Positions 51,066 to 60,963 of a stretch of 64,000 nucleotides of DNA are shown piece after piece. Made by a program: the position numbers and the translations under genes. How positions within the stretch are numbered: the stretch's first letter is position 1; each line of letters begins with the position of its first letter. Below the pieces are notes generated by a model. It was given only the letters and a program-made list of their open reading frames with translations. It did not search any database and had not been told where the DNA came from. Source of the stretch: Mytilus californianus (taxonomy: Eukaryota; Mollusca; Bivalvia; Mytilida; Mytilidae); contig NW_026262593.1 in NCBI RefSeq assembly GCF_021869535.1, forward strand, positions 67,544,322 to 67,608,321. Direction: 5' to 3'.

Positions 51066-52975
51066 ATACTTTACATTTATTGCCCAGTATATTATCTTTC
51101 TTGGGATATATAGGGTATATCCGTTTTTAGAGGATTCAAGGGTTCAAAACTCGATCATATTGTACTTGGTCATGTATTTGTCTTAGGTTAGGTTCGGCCC
51201 TTTTCGGTATACTAGTATTGTCAATCAATAATCCCTAAACCGGATCTGTGCCCTTTATTCAGCACTTACCTTTTGTTGCCTAGTTCATTTGCTTTCTTAA
51301 GATATGTAGGACATACCTGTTATTAGAGGGTTCAAGGGCTAAAAACTCGATCATATCGTGATTGGTCATGTAATTTTTCTTTGGTAAGTTTTGCCGTTTT
51401 CGGTATGTTGGCGCTCAGTTATCCTTAACCCGGAACATTGCACTCTGTTAAATACTTAACTTTTGTGGCCCAGTATATTAGATTTCTTGGGATATATAGG
51501 ATATAACTGTTTTTAGATGATTCAAGGTTTCAAAACTCGATCACATCGTGCTTGGTCATGTATTTTTTCTTTGGTAAGTTGGCCGTTTTCGGTATGTTGG
51601 CGCTCAGTAATCCTTATTCAGGAACTGTGCATTTTATTCAGTACTTAACTTCTATTGCCCAGTCGATTTGCCTTCTTAGGATATATAGGATATACCTGTC
51701 ATTAGGCGATTCAAGAGCTGTAAACTCAATCATATCGTGCTTGGACATGTAATTTTTCTTTTGGAATTTTGGCGGTTTTCGATATGTTGGCGCTCGGTTA
51801 TCCTTAACCCAGATCAGTGCACTCTGTTAAATCCTTTACTTTTGTTGCTTTGTCCATTTGCTTTCTTCACGTATAGAGGATATGCCTGTTATTAGGGTAC
51901 TAAAGGTCTAAAAACTCGATGATATCGTGCTTGGTCGTGTATTTTTTCTTTGGTAAGTTTTGCCGTTTTCGGTATGTTGGTGCTCAGTAATCCTTAACCC
52001 GGATAAGTGCAGTCTGTTCAATACTTAACATTTATTGCCCAGTATATTATCTTTCTTGGGATATATAGGGTATATCCGTTTTTAGAGGATTCAAGGGTTC
52101 AAAACTCGATCATATTGTACTTGGTCATGTATTTTTCTTAGGTTAGGTTCGGCCCTTTTCGGTATACTAGTATTGTCAATCAATAATCCCTAAACCGGAT
52201 CTGTGCCCTTTATTCAGCACTTACCTTTTGTTGCCTAGTTCATTTGCTTTCTTAAGATATGTAGGACATACCTGTTATTAGAGGGTTCAAGGGCTAAAAA
52301 CTCGATCATATCGTGATTGGTCATGTAATTTTTCTTTGGTAAGTTTTGCCGTTTTCGGTATGTTGGCGCTCAGTTATCCTTAACCCGGATCATTGCACTC
52401 TGTTCAATACTTAACTTTTGTGGCCCAGTATATTAGATTTCTTGGGATATATAGGATATAACTGTTTTTAGATGATTCAAGGTTTCAAAACTCGATCACA
52501 TCGTGCTTGGTCATGTATTTTTTCTTTGGTAAGTTGGCCGTTTTCGGTATGTTGGCGCTCAGTAATCCTTATTCAGGAACTGTGCACTTTATTCAGTACT
52601 TAACTTCTATTGCCCAGTCGATTTGCCTTCTTAGGATATATAGGATATACCTGTCATTAGGGGATTTAAGAGCTGTAAACTCTATCATATCGTGCTTGGA
52701 CATGTAATTTTTCTTTTGGAATTTTGGCGGTTTTCGATATGTTGGCGCTCGGTTATCCTTAACCCAGATCAGTGCACTCTGTTAAATCCTTTACTTTTGT
52801 TGCTTTGTCCGTTTGCTTTCTTCACGTATAGAGGATATGCCTGTTATTAGGGTACTAAAGGTCTAAAAACTCGATGATATCGTGCTTGGTCGTGTATTTT
52901 TTCTTTGGTAAGTTTTGTCGTTTTCGGTATGTTGGTGCTCAGTAATCCTTAACCCGGATCAGTGCAGTCTGTTCA
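51066..52975. repeat. 955-bp five-monomer tandem duplication
   Basis: Equivalent monomers are 955 bp apart (TATTCAGGAACTG types at 51552 and 52507; ACATTTATTGCCC near 51070 and 52025). The unit is five monomers, an odd number. At the join near 52010 a GTGCAGTCTG monomer is fused to the ACATTTATTGCCC body of another class A subtype, so the overall phase is kept. The copies differ by a handful of bases (GGAACATTGC/GGATCATTGC, TATTTGTCTTAGG/TATTTTTCTTAGG), so the event is recent but older than the 1,520-bp triplet. Confidence 0.8.
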
Positions 52976-55900
52976 ATACTAAACTTTTGTGGCCCAGTAT
53001 ATTAGATTTCTTGGGATATATAGGGTATACCTGTTTTTAGAGGATTCAAGGGTTGAGAATTCGATCATATCGTGCTTGCCCATGTATTTTTTCTTAGGTT
53101 AGGTTCGGCCGTTATCGATATGTTGTCAATCAATAATCCTTAATCGGGATCTGTACACTTTATTCAGTAGATAACTTCTACTGTCCATTCCATTTGCTTT
53201 CTTAGGATATATATAGAGATTATATACCTGTTATTAAGGGATTCAAGGGCTAAAAACTCGATCATATCGTGCTTGGTCATGTATTTTTTCTTTGGTGAGT
53301 TTGACCGTTTTCGGTATGTTGGCGCTCAGTAATCCTTAACCCGGACCAGTGCACTCTGTTCAATACTTAACATTTATTGCCCAGTATATTATCTTTCTTG
53401 GGATATATAGGGTATATCCGTTTTTTTGAGGATTCAAGGGTTCAAAACTCGATCATATTGTGCTTGGTCATGTATTTTTTCTTAGGTTAGGTTCAGCCGT
53501 TTTCGATATGTTGTCAATCAATATTCCTTAACCCGGATCTGTACACTTTATTCAGTACTTAACTTTTGTTGCCCATTTCATTTGCTTTATTAGGATATAT
53601 AGGATATACATGTTATTAGGGGAATCAAGGTCTAAAAACTCAATCATATCGTGCTTGGTCAGGTATTTTTTCTTAGGTTATGTTCGGCGATTTTCGGTAT
53701 GTTGTCAGTCAAGTTTCCTTAACCCGGATCTGTGCAATTTATTCAGTGCTTAACTTTTGTTGCCGAATCCATTTGCTGTCTTAGGATATATAGGATATAC
53801 CTGTTATTAGGGTATTCCAGGGCTAAAAACTAGATCATATCATGCTTGTTCATGTATTTTTTATTTGGTAAGTTCGACCGTTTTCGGTATGTTGGTGCTC
53901 AGTAATCCTTAACCCGGATCAGTGCACTCTATTAAATATTTTACTTTTTTTGCCCAGTATATTAGCTTTCAAGGGATATATACCTGTTTTAAGAGGATTC
54001 ACGGGTGCAAAACTCGATCATATCGTGCTTAGTCATGTATTTTTACTTAGGTTAGGTTCGGCCGTTTTCGGTATGTTGTCAATCAATATTCCTTAACCAG
54101 GATCTGTGCACTTAATTCAGTACTTAGCTGTTGTTTCTCAGTCCATTTGCTCTCTAAGGATATATAGGATATACCTGTTATTAGTGGATTCAAGTGCTAA
54201 AAACTCGATTATATCGTGCTTGGTCATGTATTTTCTCTTTGGTAAGTTCGACCGTTTTCGGTATGTTGGTGCTGAGTAATCCTTAACCCAGATCAGTGCA
54301 CTCTGTTCAATACTTAACTTTTGTTGCCTAGTATATTAGCTTTCTTGGGATATATAGGGTTTACCTGTTTTTAGGGGATTCACGGGTGCAAAACTCGATC
54401 ATGTCGTGCTTGGTCATATGTATTTTTTCTTAGGTTTGGTTTGGCCGTTTTCGGTATGTTGTCAATCAATAATCCTTAACCCGGATCTGTGCACTTTATT
54501 TAGTACTTAACTTTTGTTTATTAGTCCATTTGCTTTTTTAGGATATATAGGATATACCTGTTTTTAGTGGATTCAAGGGCTAAAAACTCGATTATATCGT
54601 GCTTGGTGATGTATTTTTTCTTTGGTAAGTTCGACCGCTTTCGGTATGTTGGTGCTCAGTAATCCATAACCCAGATCAGTGCAATCTGTTCAATACTTAA
54701 CTTTGGTTGCCCAGTATATTAGTTTTCTTGGGATATATAGGATATACTTGTTTTTAGAGGATTCATGGGGTTCAAAACTCTATCATATCGTGCTTGGTCA
54801 TGTATTTTTTCTTAGGTTTTGTTCGGCCGTATTCGTTATGTTGTCAATCAATAATTCCTAACCCATATCTGTGCACTTTATGCAGTACTTAATTGTTGTT
54901 GCCCATTCCATTTGCTTTCTTATGTTATTCAGGATGTACCTGTTATTAGGGGATTCTAGGACTAAAAACTCGATCATATCGTGATTGGTCATGTATTTTT
55001 TCTTTGGTAAGTTCGACCGTTTTCGGTATGTTGGCGCTCAGTTATCCTTAACCCGGATCAGTGCACTCTGTTCAATAGTTAACTTTTGATGCCCAGTATA
55101 TTAACTTTCTAGAGATATACAGGGTATACCTGTTTTTAGAGGATTCAAGGGTTCAAAACTCGATCATATCGTGCTTGGTCATGTATTTTTTCTTAGGTTA
55201 TGTTCGGCCGTTTTCGGTATGTTGTCAATCAATAATTCTTAACCCGGATCTGTGCACTTTAGTCACTACGTAACTTTCGTTGCCCATTCCGTTTGCTTTC
55301 TTATTTTATTCAGGATGTACCTGTTATTAGGGGATTCTAGGGCTAAAAACTCGATCATATCGTGCTTGGTCTTTTTTTTTTTATTTGGTAAGTTCGACCG
55401 TTTTCGGTATGTTGGTGCTCAGTAATCCTCATTCCGGATCAGTGCACTCTATTCAATATTTTACTTTTTTTGCCCAGTATATTAGCTTTCAAGGGATATA
55501 TACCTGTTTTAAAAGGATTTACGGGTGCAAAACTCGATCATATCGTGCTTAGTCATGTATTTTTTCTTAGGTTAGGTTCGGCCGTTTTCGGTATGTTGTC
55601 AAGCAATATTCCTTAACCAGGATCTGTGCACTTAATTCAGTACTTAGCTGTTGTTTCTCAGTCCATTTGCTCTCTAAGGATATATAGGATATACCTGTTA
55701 TTAGTGGATTCAAGGGCTAAAAACTCGATTAGATCGTGCTTGGTCATGTATTTTCTCTTTGGTAAGTTCGACCGTTTTCGGTATGTTGGTGCTGAGTAAT
55801 CCTTAACCCAGATCAGTGCACTCTGTTCAATACTTAACTTTTGTTGCCTAGTATATTAGCTTTCTTGGTATATATAGGGTTGACCTGTTTTTAGGGGATT

Positions 55901-56839
55901 CACGGGTGCAAAACTCGATCATGTCGTGCTTGGTCATATGTATTTTTTCTTAGGTTTGGTTTGGCCGTTTTCGGTATGTTGTCAATCAATAATCCTTAAA
56001 ACGGATCTGTGCACTTTATTTAGTACTTAACTTTTGTTTATTAGCCCATTTGCTTTTTTAGGATATATAGGATATACCTGTTTTTAGTGGATTCAAGGGC
56101 TAAAAACTCGATTATATCGTGCTTGGTGATGTATTTTTTCTTTGGTAAGTTCGACCGCTTTCGGTATGTTGGTGCTCAGTAATCCATAGCCCAGATCAGT
56201 GCAATGTGTTCAATACTTAACTTTGGTTGCCCAGTATATTAGTTTTCTTGGGATATATGGGATATACTTGTTTTTAGAGGATTCATGGGGTTCAAAACTC
56301 TATCATATCGTGCTTGGTCATGTATTTTTTCTTAGGTTATGTTCGGCCGTTTTCGTTATGTTGTCAATCAATAATTCCTAACCCAGATCTGTGCACTTTA
56401 TGCAGTACTTAATTTTTGTAGCCCATTCCATTTGCTTTCTTATGTTATTCAGGATGTACCTGTTATTAGGGGATTCTAAGACTAAAAACTCGATCATATC
56501 GTGATTGGTCATGAATTTTTTCTTTGGTAAGTTTGGTTGTTTTCGGTATGTTGGCGCTCAGTTATCCTTAACCCGGATCAGTGCACTCTGTTCAATAGTT
56601 AACTTTTGATGCCCAGTATATTAACTTTCTTGAGATATATAGGGTATACCTGTTTTTAGAGGATTCAAGGGTTAAAAACTCGATCATATTGTGCTTGGTC
56701 ATGTATTTTTTCTTAGGTTATGTTCGGCCGTTTTCGGTATGTTGTCAATCAATAATTCTTAACCAGGATCTGTGCACTTTATTCACTACGTAACTTTCGT
56801 TGCCCATTCCGTTTGCTTTCTTATTTTATTCAGGATGTA

Positions 56840-56866
56840 CAGTTGGGTGCAGACCAAGCATTACAT
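56840..56866 (+). repeat. Left 27-bp terminal inverted repeat
   Basis: It begins CAGTTGGGTGCAGACC and ends GCATTACAT. It is a perfect reverse complement of 60937-60963. Identity stops after ACAT (AAAGTAAACGC here, GTAAACCGGCGG at the other end), although both sides continue into the same kind of GTAAAC/GTTAAC-rich sequence. Confidence 0.95.
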
Positions 56867-57180
56867 AAAGTAAACGCAAGTTAACGCCGCGTGCACATAT
56901 TTCGTTAGTTAACTTCAATTTTCGCGTTTACTAGTAAACGTGCGTTTACTATAATTACGTTAACGCGGTCAAAATGGAAATTTCTAATGTCTACCCGAGT
57001 AAACGGGCGTTTACTATGTGTCCGTTTAGTCAGTAGTAAACGGGCGTTTACTTTAGATTTCACAAGTTTATTTTTACGTGCACTTAAAAGTAAACGGGCG
57101 CTTACTACAGATTTCACAAGTATATTTCTACGTGCACTTGAAAGTAAACGCGCGTTTACTTTTCGCGTTAACTGATTGTG
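56867..57180. repeat. Left subterminal palindrome cluster
   Basis: Five copies of a 16-bp inverted repeat of the form GTAAACG-NN-CGTTTAC occur at 56934, 56999, 57036, 57090 and 57144, among further GTTAACGC and CGCGTTTAC words. The middle dinucleotide is TG, GG, GG, GG and CG; the copy at 57090 has one arm mismatch (CGCTTAC). The last three lie in a 54-bp tandem repeat that also carries TTTCACAAGT and ACGTGCACTT. Such clusters commonly serve as transposase sites or form hairpins; the role here is inferred. Open frames on both strands in this stretch are palindrome artefacts. Confidence 0.85.
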
Positions 57181-57900
57181 TAGATTAAGAAATAAACTTC
57201 GTGTTCATTTGTACATTTATTTTAATTAAAACGACTTGTATCTTAATATTTTATGTACAAGTGTTTCAAACCAGAAAATTCAAAAACACCTTTAATTCGA
57301 AATATTAACTTTTATTAATTACTAAAAATCAGTTCAAATAATTTTCCCGAGTAGCAGATTTTTTATATTTTCTTTTCAAAAGTTACATGTACAAATATCG
57401 AGGCAAATAGAAAGGTTATCCAACACATCGGAAAAATATTTGTATATGATGGGATATAAACATCATGGTTTACGTTGCTTCGTTCCCCGTTTTTAACAGT
57501 CTCTTCCTAAATATAACTCTATGCATTTAATACATGGATTTTTAATCGTAATTCACCTTGTTTGCCTTGGATTTACATGATTTAAGATTCTGTTTTGCCA
57601 AATGTTCGATCGAAAATTATACAGTGTATATATAGGGATATTGATCTGGTGTTGTATAAGTATGTACATTTGTACCATCTCGTCAATTTAGACAGACTTA
57701 TCCATAACGATTATAAATGATATCTGGGACGTCCTAAAAATATACTCGTTCTGAACATGAAAAAAAAAATATTTGCCCCTGGACGTTAGGCTACAAACGA
57801 AATCAATCAACCGCCATAATATATTAACAGTACACTTTTCCAAGAAGAGAACTTCCCATACTTTGGATACATGTCAACTGGTACTTTTCATTATAAATTA
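57181..57900. other. Unique AT-rich segment of the transposon
   Basis: About 720 bp with no repeat, palindrome cluster or convincing coding sequence. A 61-codon frame at 57773-57958 starts without context, is AT-biased and overlaps the degraded start of the tandem core; I do not regard it as a gene. An A9 run occurs at about 57761. No tRNA or other structured RNA is recognisable. Confidence 0.6.
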
Positions 57901-60490
57901 CTTTAATCAGTCATGTCAGTGTTGGATGATGCCGTTAAATATTATAGTTTTGTTTTAAATACAAACCATCCCGAACAACTGACTTAAGTGACAGTTCATT
58001 ATGCAACTATAAAGATTTCCATAATAAAGTGCAAATATGGTCAGTTTTGGTTGATGCGGACAAATAATTTTGTTATATGAGTCAGTCTAAGGTATGAAAA
58101 AACTAAAATTTGTTTGCAATTCAATATTTTGAATAAAAAGAGGACATGCTGGCACTATAACTTGATGCGAACAAAATTGTGTAGTCATTGTTTTCTAATA
58201 TTACTGTCATTTGTTTTATACAGTTCCTTCTGACCTAAAAATATAACTAGTTTACTATGCAGCTATATAGATTAGCATGATATAGTGCAAATATAGTCCG
58301 TTTTGGTTGATACGGACCAATTATTTTCTTATTCGAGTCAGTCTGAAGTATGAAAACTACTGATATTTCCTTACAATTCAATATTTTGAATAAAAACAGG
58401 ACATGCTGGCACTGTAATTTGATGCGAACCAAATTTTTTAGTCGTTGTTTTCTAATATTGCTGTCATTTGTATTATACAATCCATCCTGATATAAAAATA
58501 TTACTAATTTAGTATGCGACTATAAGACTTACATAATAAGGTGCAAATATGGTCAGTTCTGGTTGATGCGGACAAATAAGTTTGTTATACGAGTCAGTCT
58601 GAGGTATGAAAACTACTGATATTTGTTTACGATTCAATATTTTGAATAAAAACAGGACATTTTGGCACTCTCAATTGATGCGAACAAAAATTTGTAGTCA
58701 TTGTGGTCCAATATTGCTATATACAATCCATCCTTACATAAAAATATAACTGATTTACTATGCAACTATAAGATTTACATAAAAAAGAGCAAATTAGGTC
58801 AGTTTTGGTTGATGCGGACAAGTAATTTTGTTATACGAGTCAGTCTGAGGTATGAAAACTTCTGATATTTGTTTACGATTCAATATTTTGAATATAAACA
58901 GGACATTTTGGCTTTCTCAATTCATGCGAACAAAATTTTGTAGTCATTGTGGTCTAATATTGCTATCATTTGTTTTGTACAATCCATCCTTACATAAAAA
59001 TATAACTGATTTACTATGAAACTATAAGATTTACATAAAAAAGAGCAAATTTGGTCAGTTTTGGTTGATGCGGACAAGTAATTTTGTTATACGAGTCAGT
59101 CATAGGTATGAAAACTACTGATATTTGTTTACGATTCAATATTTTGAATAAAAACAGGACATTTTGGCACTCACAATTGATGCGAACAAAATTTTGTAGT
59201 CATTGTGGTCCAATATTGCTATCATTTGTTTTATTCAATCCATCCTTACATAAAAATATAACTGATTTACTATGCAACTATAAGATTTACATAAAAAAGA
59301 GCAAATTAGGCCAGTTTTGGTTGATGCGGACAAGTAATTTTGTTATACGAGTCAGTCTGAGGTATGAAAACTACTGATATTTGTTTACGATTCAATATTT
59401 TGAATATAAACAGGACATTTTGGCTTTCTCAATTCATGCGAACAAAATTTTGTAGTCATTGTGGTCCAATATTGCTATCATTTGTTTTGTACAATCCATC
59501 CTTACATAAGAATATAACTGATTTACTATGCGATTATAAGATTTACATAAAAAAGAGCAAATTTGGTCAGTTTTGGTTGATGCGGACAAGTAATTTTGTT
59601 ATACGAGTCAGTCTGAGGTATGAAAATTACTGATATTTGTTTACGATTCAATGTTTTGAATAAAAACAGGACATTTTGGCACTCTCAATTGATGCGAACA
59701 AAATTTTGTAGACATTGTGGTCCAATATTGCTATCATTTGTTTTATACAATCCATCCTTACATAAAAATATAACTGATTTACTATGCAACGATAAGATTT
59801 ACATAAAAAAGAGCAAATTAGGTCAGTTTTGGTTGATGCGGACAAGTAATTTTGTTATACGAGTCAGTCTGAGGTATGAAAACTACTGATATTTGTTCAT
59901 GATTAGATATTTTGAATAAAAAGAGGACATGCTGGCACTATAAATTGATGCGAACCAAATTTTTTAGTTATTGTTTTTCAATATTGCTGTCATTTGTATT
60001 ATACAATCCATACTGATATAAAAATATTACTGATTTAGTATGCGACTATAAGACTTACATAAAAAAGAACAAATAAGGTCAGTTTTGGTTGATGCAGAAA
60101 AATAATTTTGTTATACGAGTCAGTCTGAGGTATGAAAACTACTGATATTTGTTTACGATTCAATATTTTGAATAAAAACAGGACATGCTGGCACTATAAA
60201 TTGATTCGAACCAAATTTTTTAGTCATTGTTTTCCAATATTACTGTCATTTGTATTATACAGTCCCTTCTGACCTTAAAATATAACTGAATTACTGTCCG
60301 GCTATATATATTTACTTGATGACGTGCAGATATGGTCATTTTTGGTTAATGAGGTCACTCAATTTTGTTAAACGAGTCATCCTGAGTCGGACAGTCTGAG
60401 ATGTGAAAAATGCTAGATTTTGGTGATGATTTAATTATTTGAATAAAAGAAGGACATGCTTGAACTGTTTGTTTGTGCAGAAAAAAGAAA
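57900..60490. repeat. Core array of about ten 256-bp tandem repeats
   Basis: The landmark GGTCAGTTTTGGTTGATGC or a variant occurs at 58039, 58295, 58551, 58797, 59053, 59309, 59565, 59821, 60077 and 60334. The spacing is 256 bp in every case except 246 (loss of about 10 bp near 58727) and 257 at the right edge. Copies at the two edges are the most divergent, and the central five (58797-60076) are the most alike, the usual sign of unequal exchange inside an array. Within them an alternating pattern is visible: copies with AATATAAACAGG/GCTTTCTCAATTC alternate with AATAAAAACAGG/GCACTCTCAATTG, hinting at a 512-bp secondary unit. The 89-97-codon open frames here are the same frame repeated and stop in the outer copies, so they are not genes. 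Confidence 0.88.
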
Positions 60491-60644
60491 TTTACTATGA
60501 TCAATTTTCAATTAATTTAAGAGGTGTTATTACATTATTAATTAACTGTTAATGTCAATCGAAAAAAAAACAGTTGCTCATTTAATTTTGATGTACTTTA
60601 TCATTTGATATTTAAGGTCAGTGTTTCCAGGATACGATGACAAT
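60491..60644. other. Short unique AT-rich segment right of the core
   Basis: About 150 bp between the last degenerate 256-bp copy and the right palindrome cluster. It contains TTAATTAATTAAC-like words and an A9 run near 60562. I see no gene or known site. Confidence 0.55.
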
Positions 60645-60936
60645 TTGCGTTAACGCGCGTTAACTACAAACAGTAAACGTGCGTTTACTTTTGACGAAAT
60701 TAGAAGACGCGCCTTTTTCACGTTACCGCGGAAGTAAACGCGAAAGTAAACGCCCGTTTACTCTTCACAAAATTAGAAGACGCGCCGATTTTGCGTTAAC
60801 GCGAAGGTAAACGCGAAAGTAAACGCCCGTTTACTTTTTATGTCTACTGAAATTTCCGAGTTAACGCACAGTTAACGCGGCGTTTACTTGAAGTGCACTC
60901 GAGTAAACGCCGCGTTAACTTTTTCCGCCGGTTTAC
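60645..60936. repeat. Right subterminal palindrome cluster
   Basis: This mirrors the left cluster. Sixteen-base GTAAACG-NN-CGTTTAC palindromes occur at 60673 (centre TG), 60746 (CC) and 60819 (CC), with GCGTTAACGCGCGTTAAC at 60648 and GTTAACGCGGCG near 60871. A 73-bp tandem repeat carries TTAGAAGACGCGCC (60700 and 60773). The CC centres are the reverse complement of the GG centres on the left, so the sites face each other across the element. A mirrored layout like this is expected if both ends are read by the same protein. Confidence 0.85.
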
Positions 60937-60963
60937 ATGTAATGCTTGGTCTGCACCCAACTG
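60937..60963 (-). repeat. Right 27-bp terminal inverted repeat
   Basis: It ends GCACCCAACTG and is a perfect reverse complement of 56840-56866. It is followed directly by TA and the remainder of the interrupted satellite monomer. Confidence 0.95.

Larger units (their letters stand above)
46674..56839. repeat. Satellite array: edited HOR units up to the transposon
   Basis: About 53 monomers with no gene. One pass runs from the ACTAAAATTGTG monomer (46810) through TTATGCAGTGC (46993), TATTCCGTAC (47756), GTGCCCTTTATTC (48136) and TTAAATCC (48714). It breaks at 48996 by an out-of-phase deletion into the GTGCAATCTG part of the unit (49147). A second pass starts near 49918 and contains the 955-bp duplication at 51066-52975. 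Near 55430 CCTCATTCCGG is fused to the CAATATTTTAC monomer, showing a hybrid of two class A subtypes. At 55371-55381 CATGTATTTTTT is replaced by a run of 11 T with no length change. The last monomer, of the ACTACGTAAC type, is interrupted after GATGTA at 56839. Confidence 0.93.
56840..60963. mobile_element. 4.1-kb non-autonomous TIR transposon with palindromic ends and tandem-repeat core
   Basis: The element interrupts a satellite monomer cleanly: GATGTA before it and TACCTG after it rebuild GATGTACCTG, giving a TA target duplication (56838-56839 and 60964-60965). The flanking bases are palindromic, so a 4-bp GTAC duplication with the element starting one base later is equally compatible. The termini are perfect 27-bp inverted repeats beginning CAGTTGGGTGC. 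Inside them are palindrome-rich, GC-richer zones (56867-57180 and 60645-60936), a unique AT-rich part, and a core of about ten 256-bp tandem repeats. There is no ORF longer than about 100 residues and nothing like a DDE transposase, so it would need one in trans. A TA duplication with CAG...CTG ends is compatible with the Tc1/mariner superfamily, but the long complex subterminal zones are not typical, so I leave it unclassified. Confidence 0.88.

Noticed and set aside
2251-56839. Many short open frames (60-123 codons) on the + strand with similar hydrophobic translations, e.g. 10360-10731, 18561-18932, 42429-42611
   Set aside because: They recur at the same place in each HOR unit, most begin at GTG or other non-ATG codons, span two monomers, and are stopped in sister monomers. 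They have no flanking gene signals. They are a product of a T-rich repeat whose monomer length happens to leave a frame open, not a gene family.
56905-57175. Open frames on both strands near the left end of the transposon
   Set aside because: They arise from GTAAACG/CGTTTAC palindromes read in both directions, giving low-complexity Lys/Arg/Leu-rich products.
57773-58480. Frames at 57773-57958 (+) and 58247-58480 (-)
   Set aside because: AT-biased composition, no recognisable domain, overlap with degenerate tandem repeats.
59084-59889. Three overlapping 89-97-codon frames and a 65-codon reverse frame
   Set aside because: They are the same frame repeated in successive 256-bp tandem repeats and are broken in the outer copies; nothing resembles a known domain.
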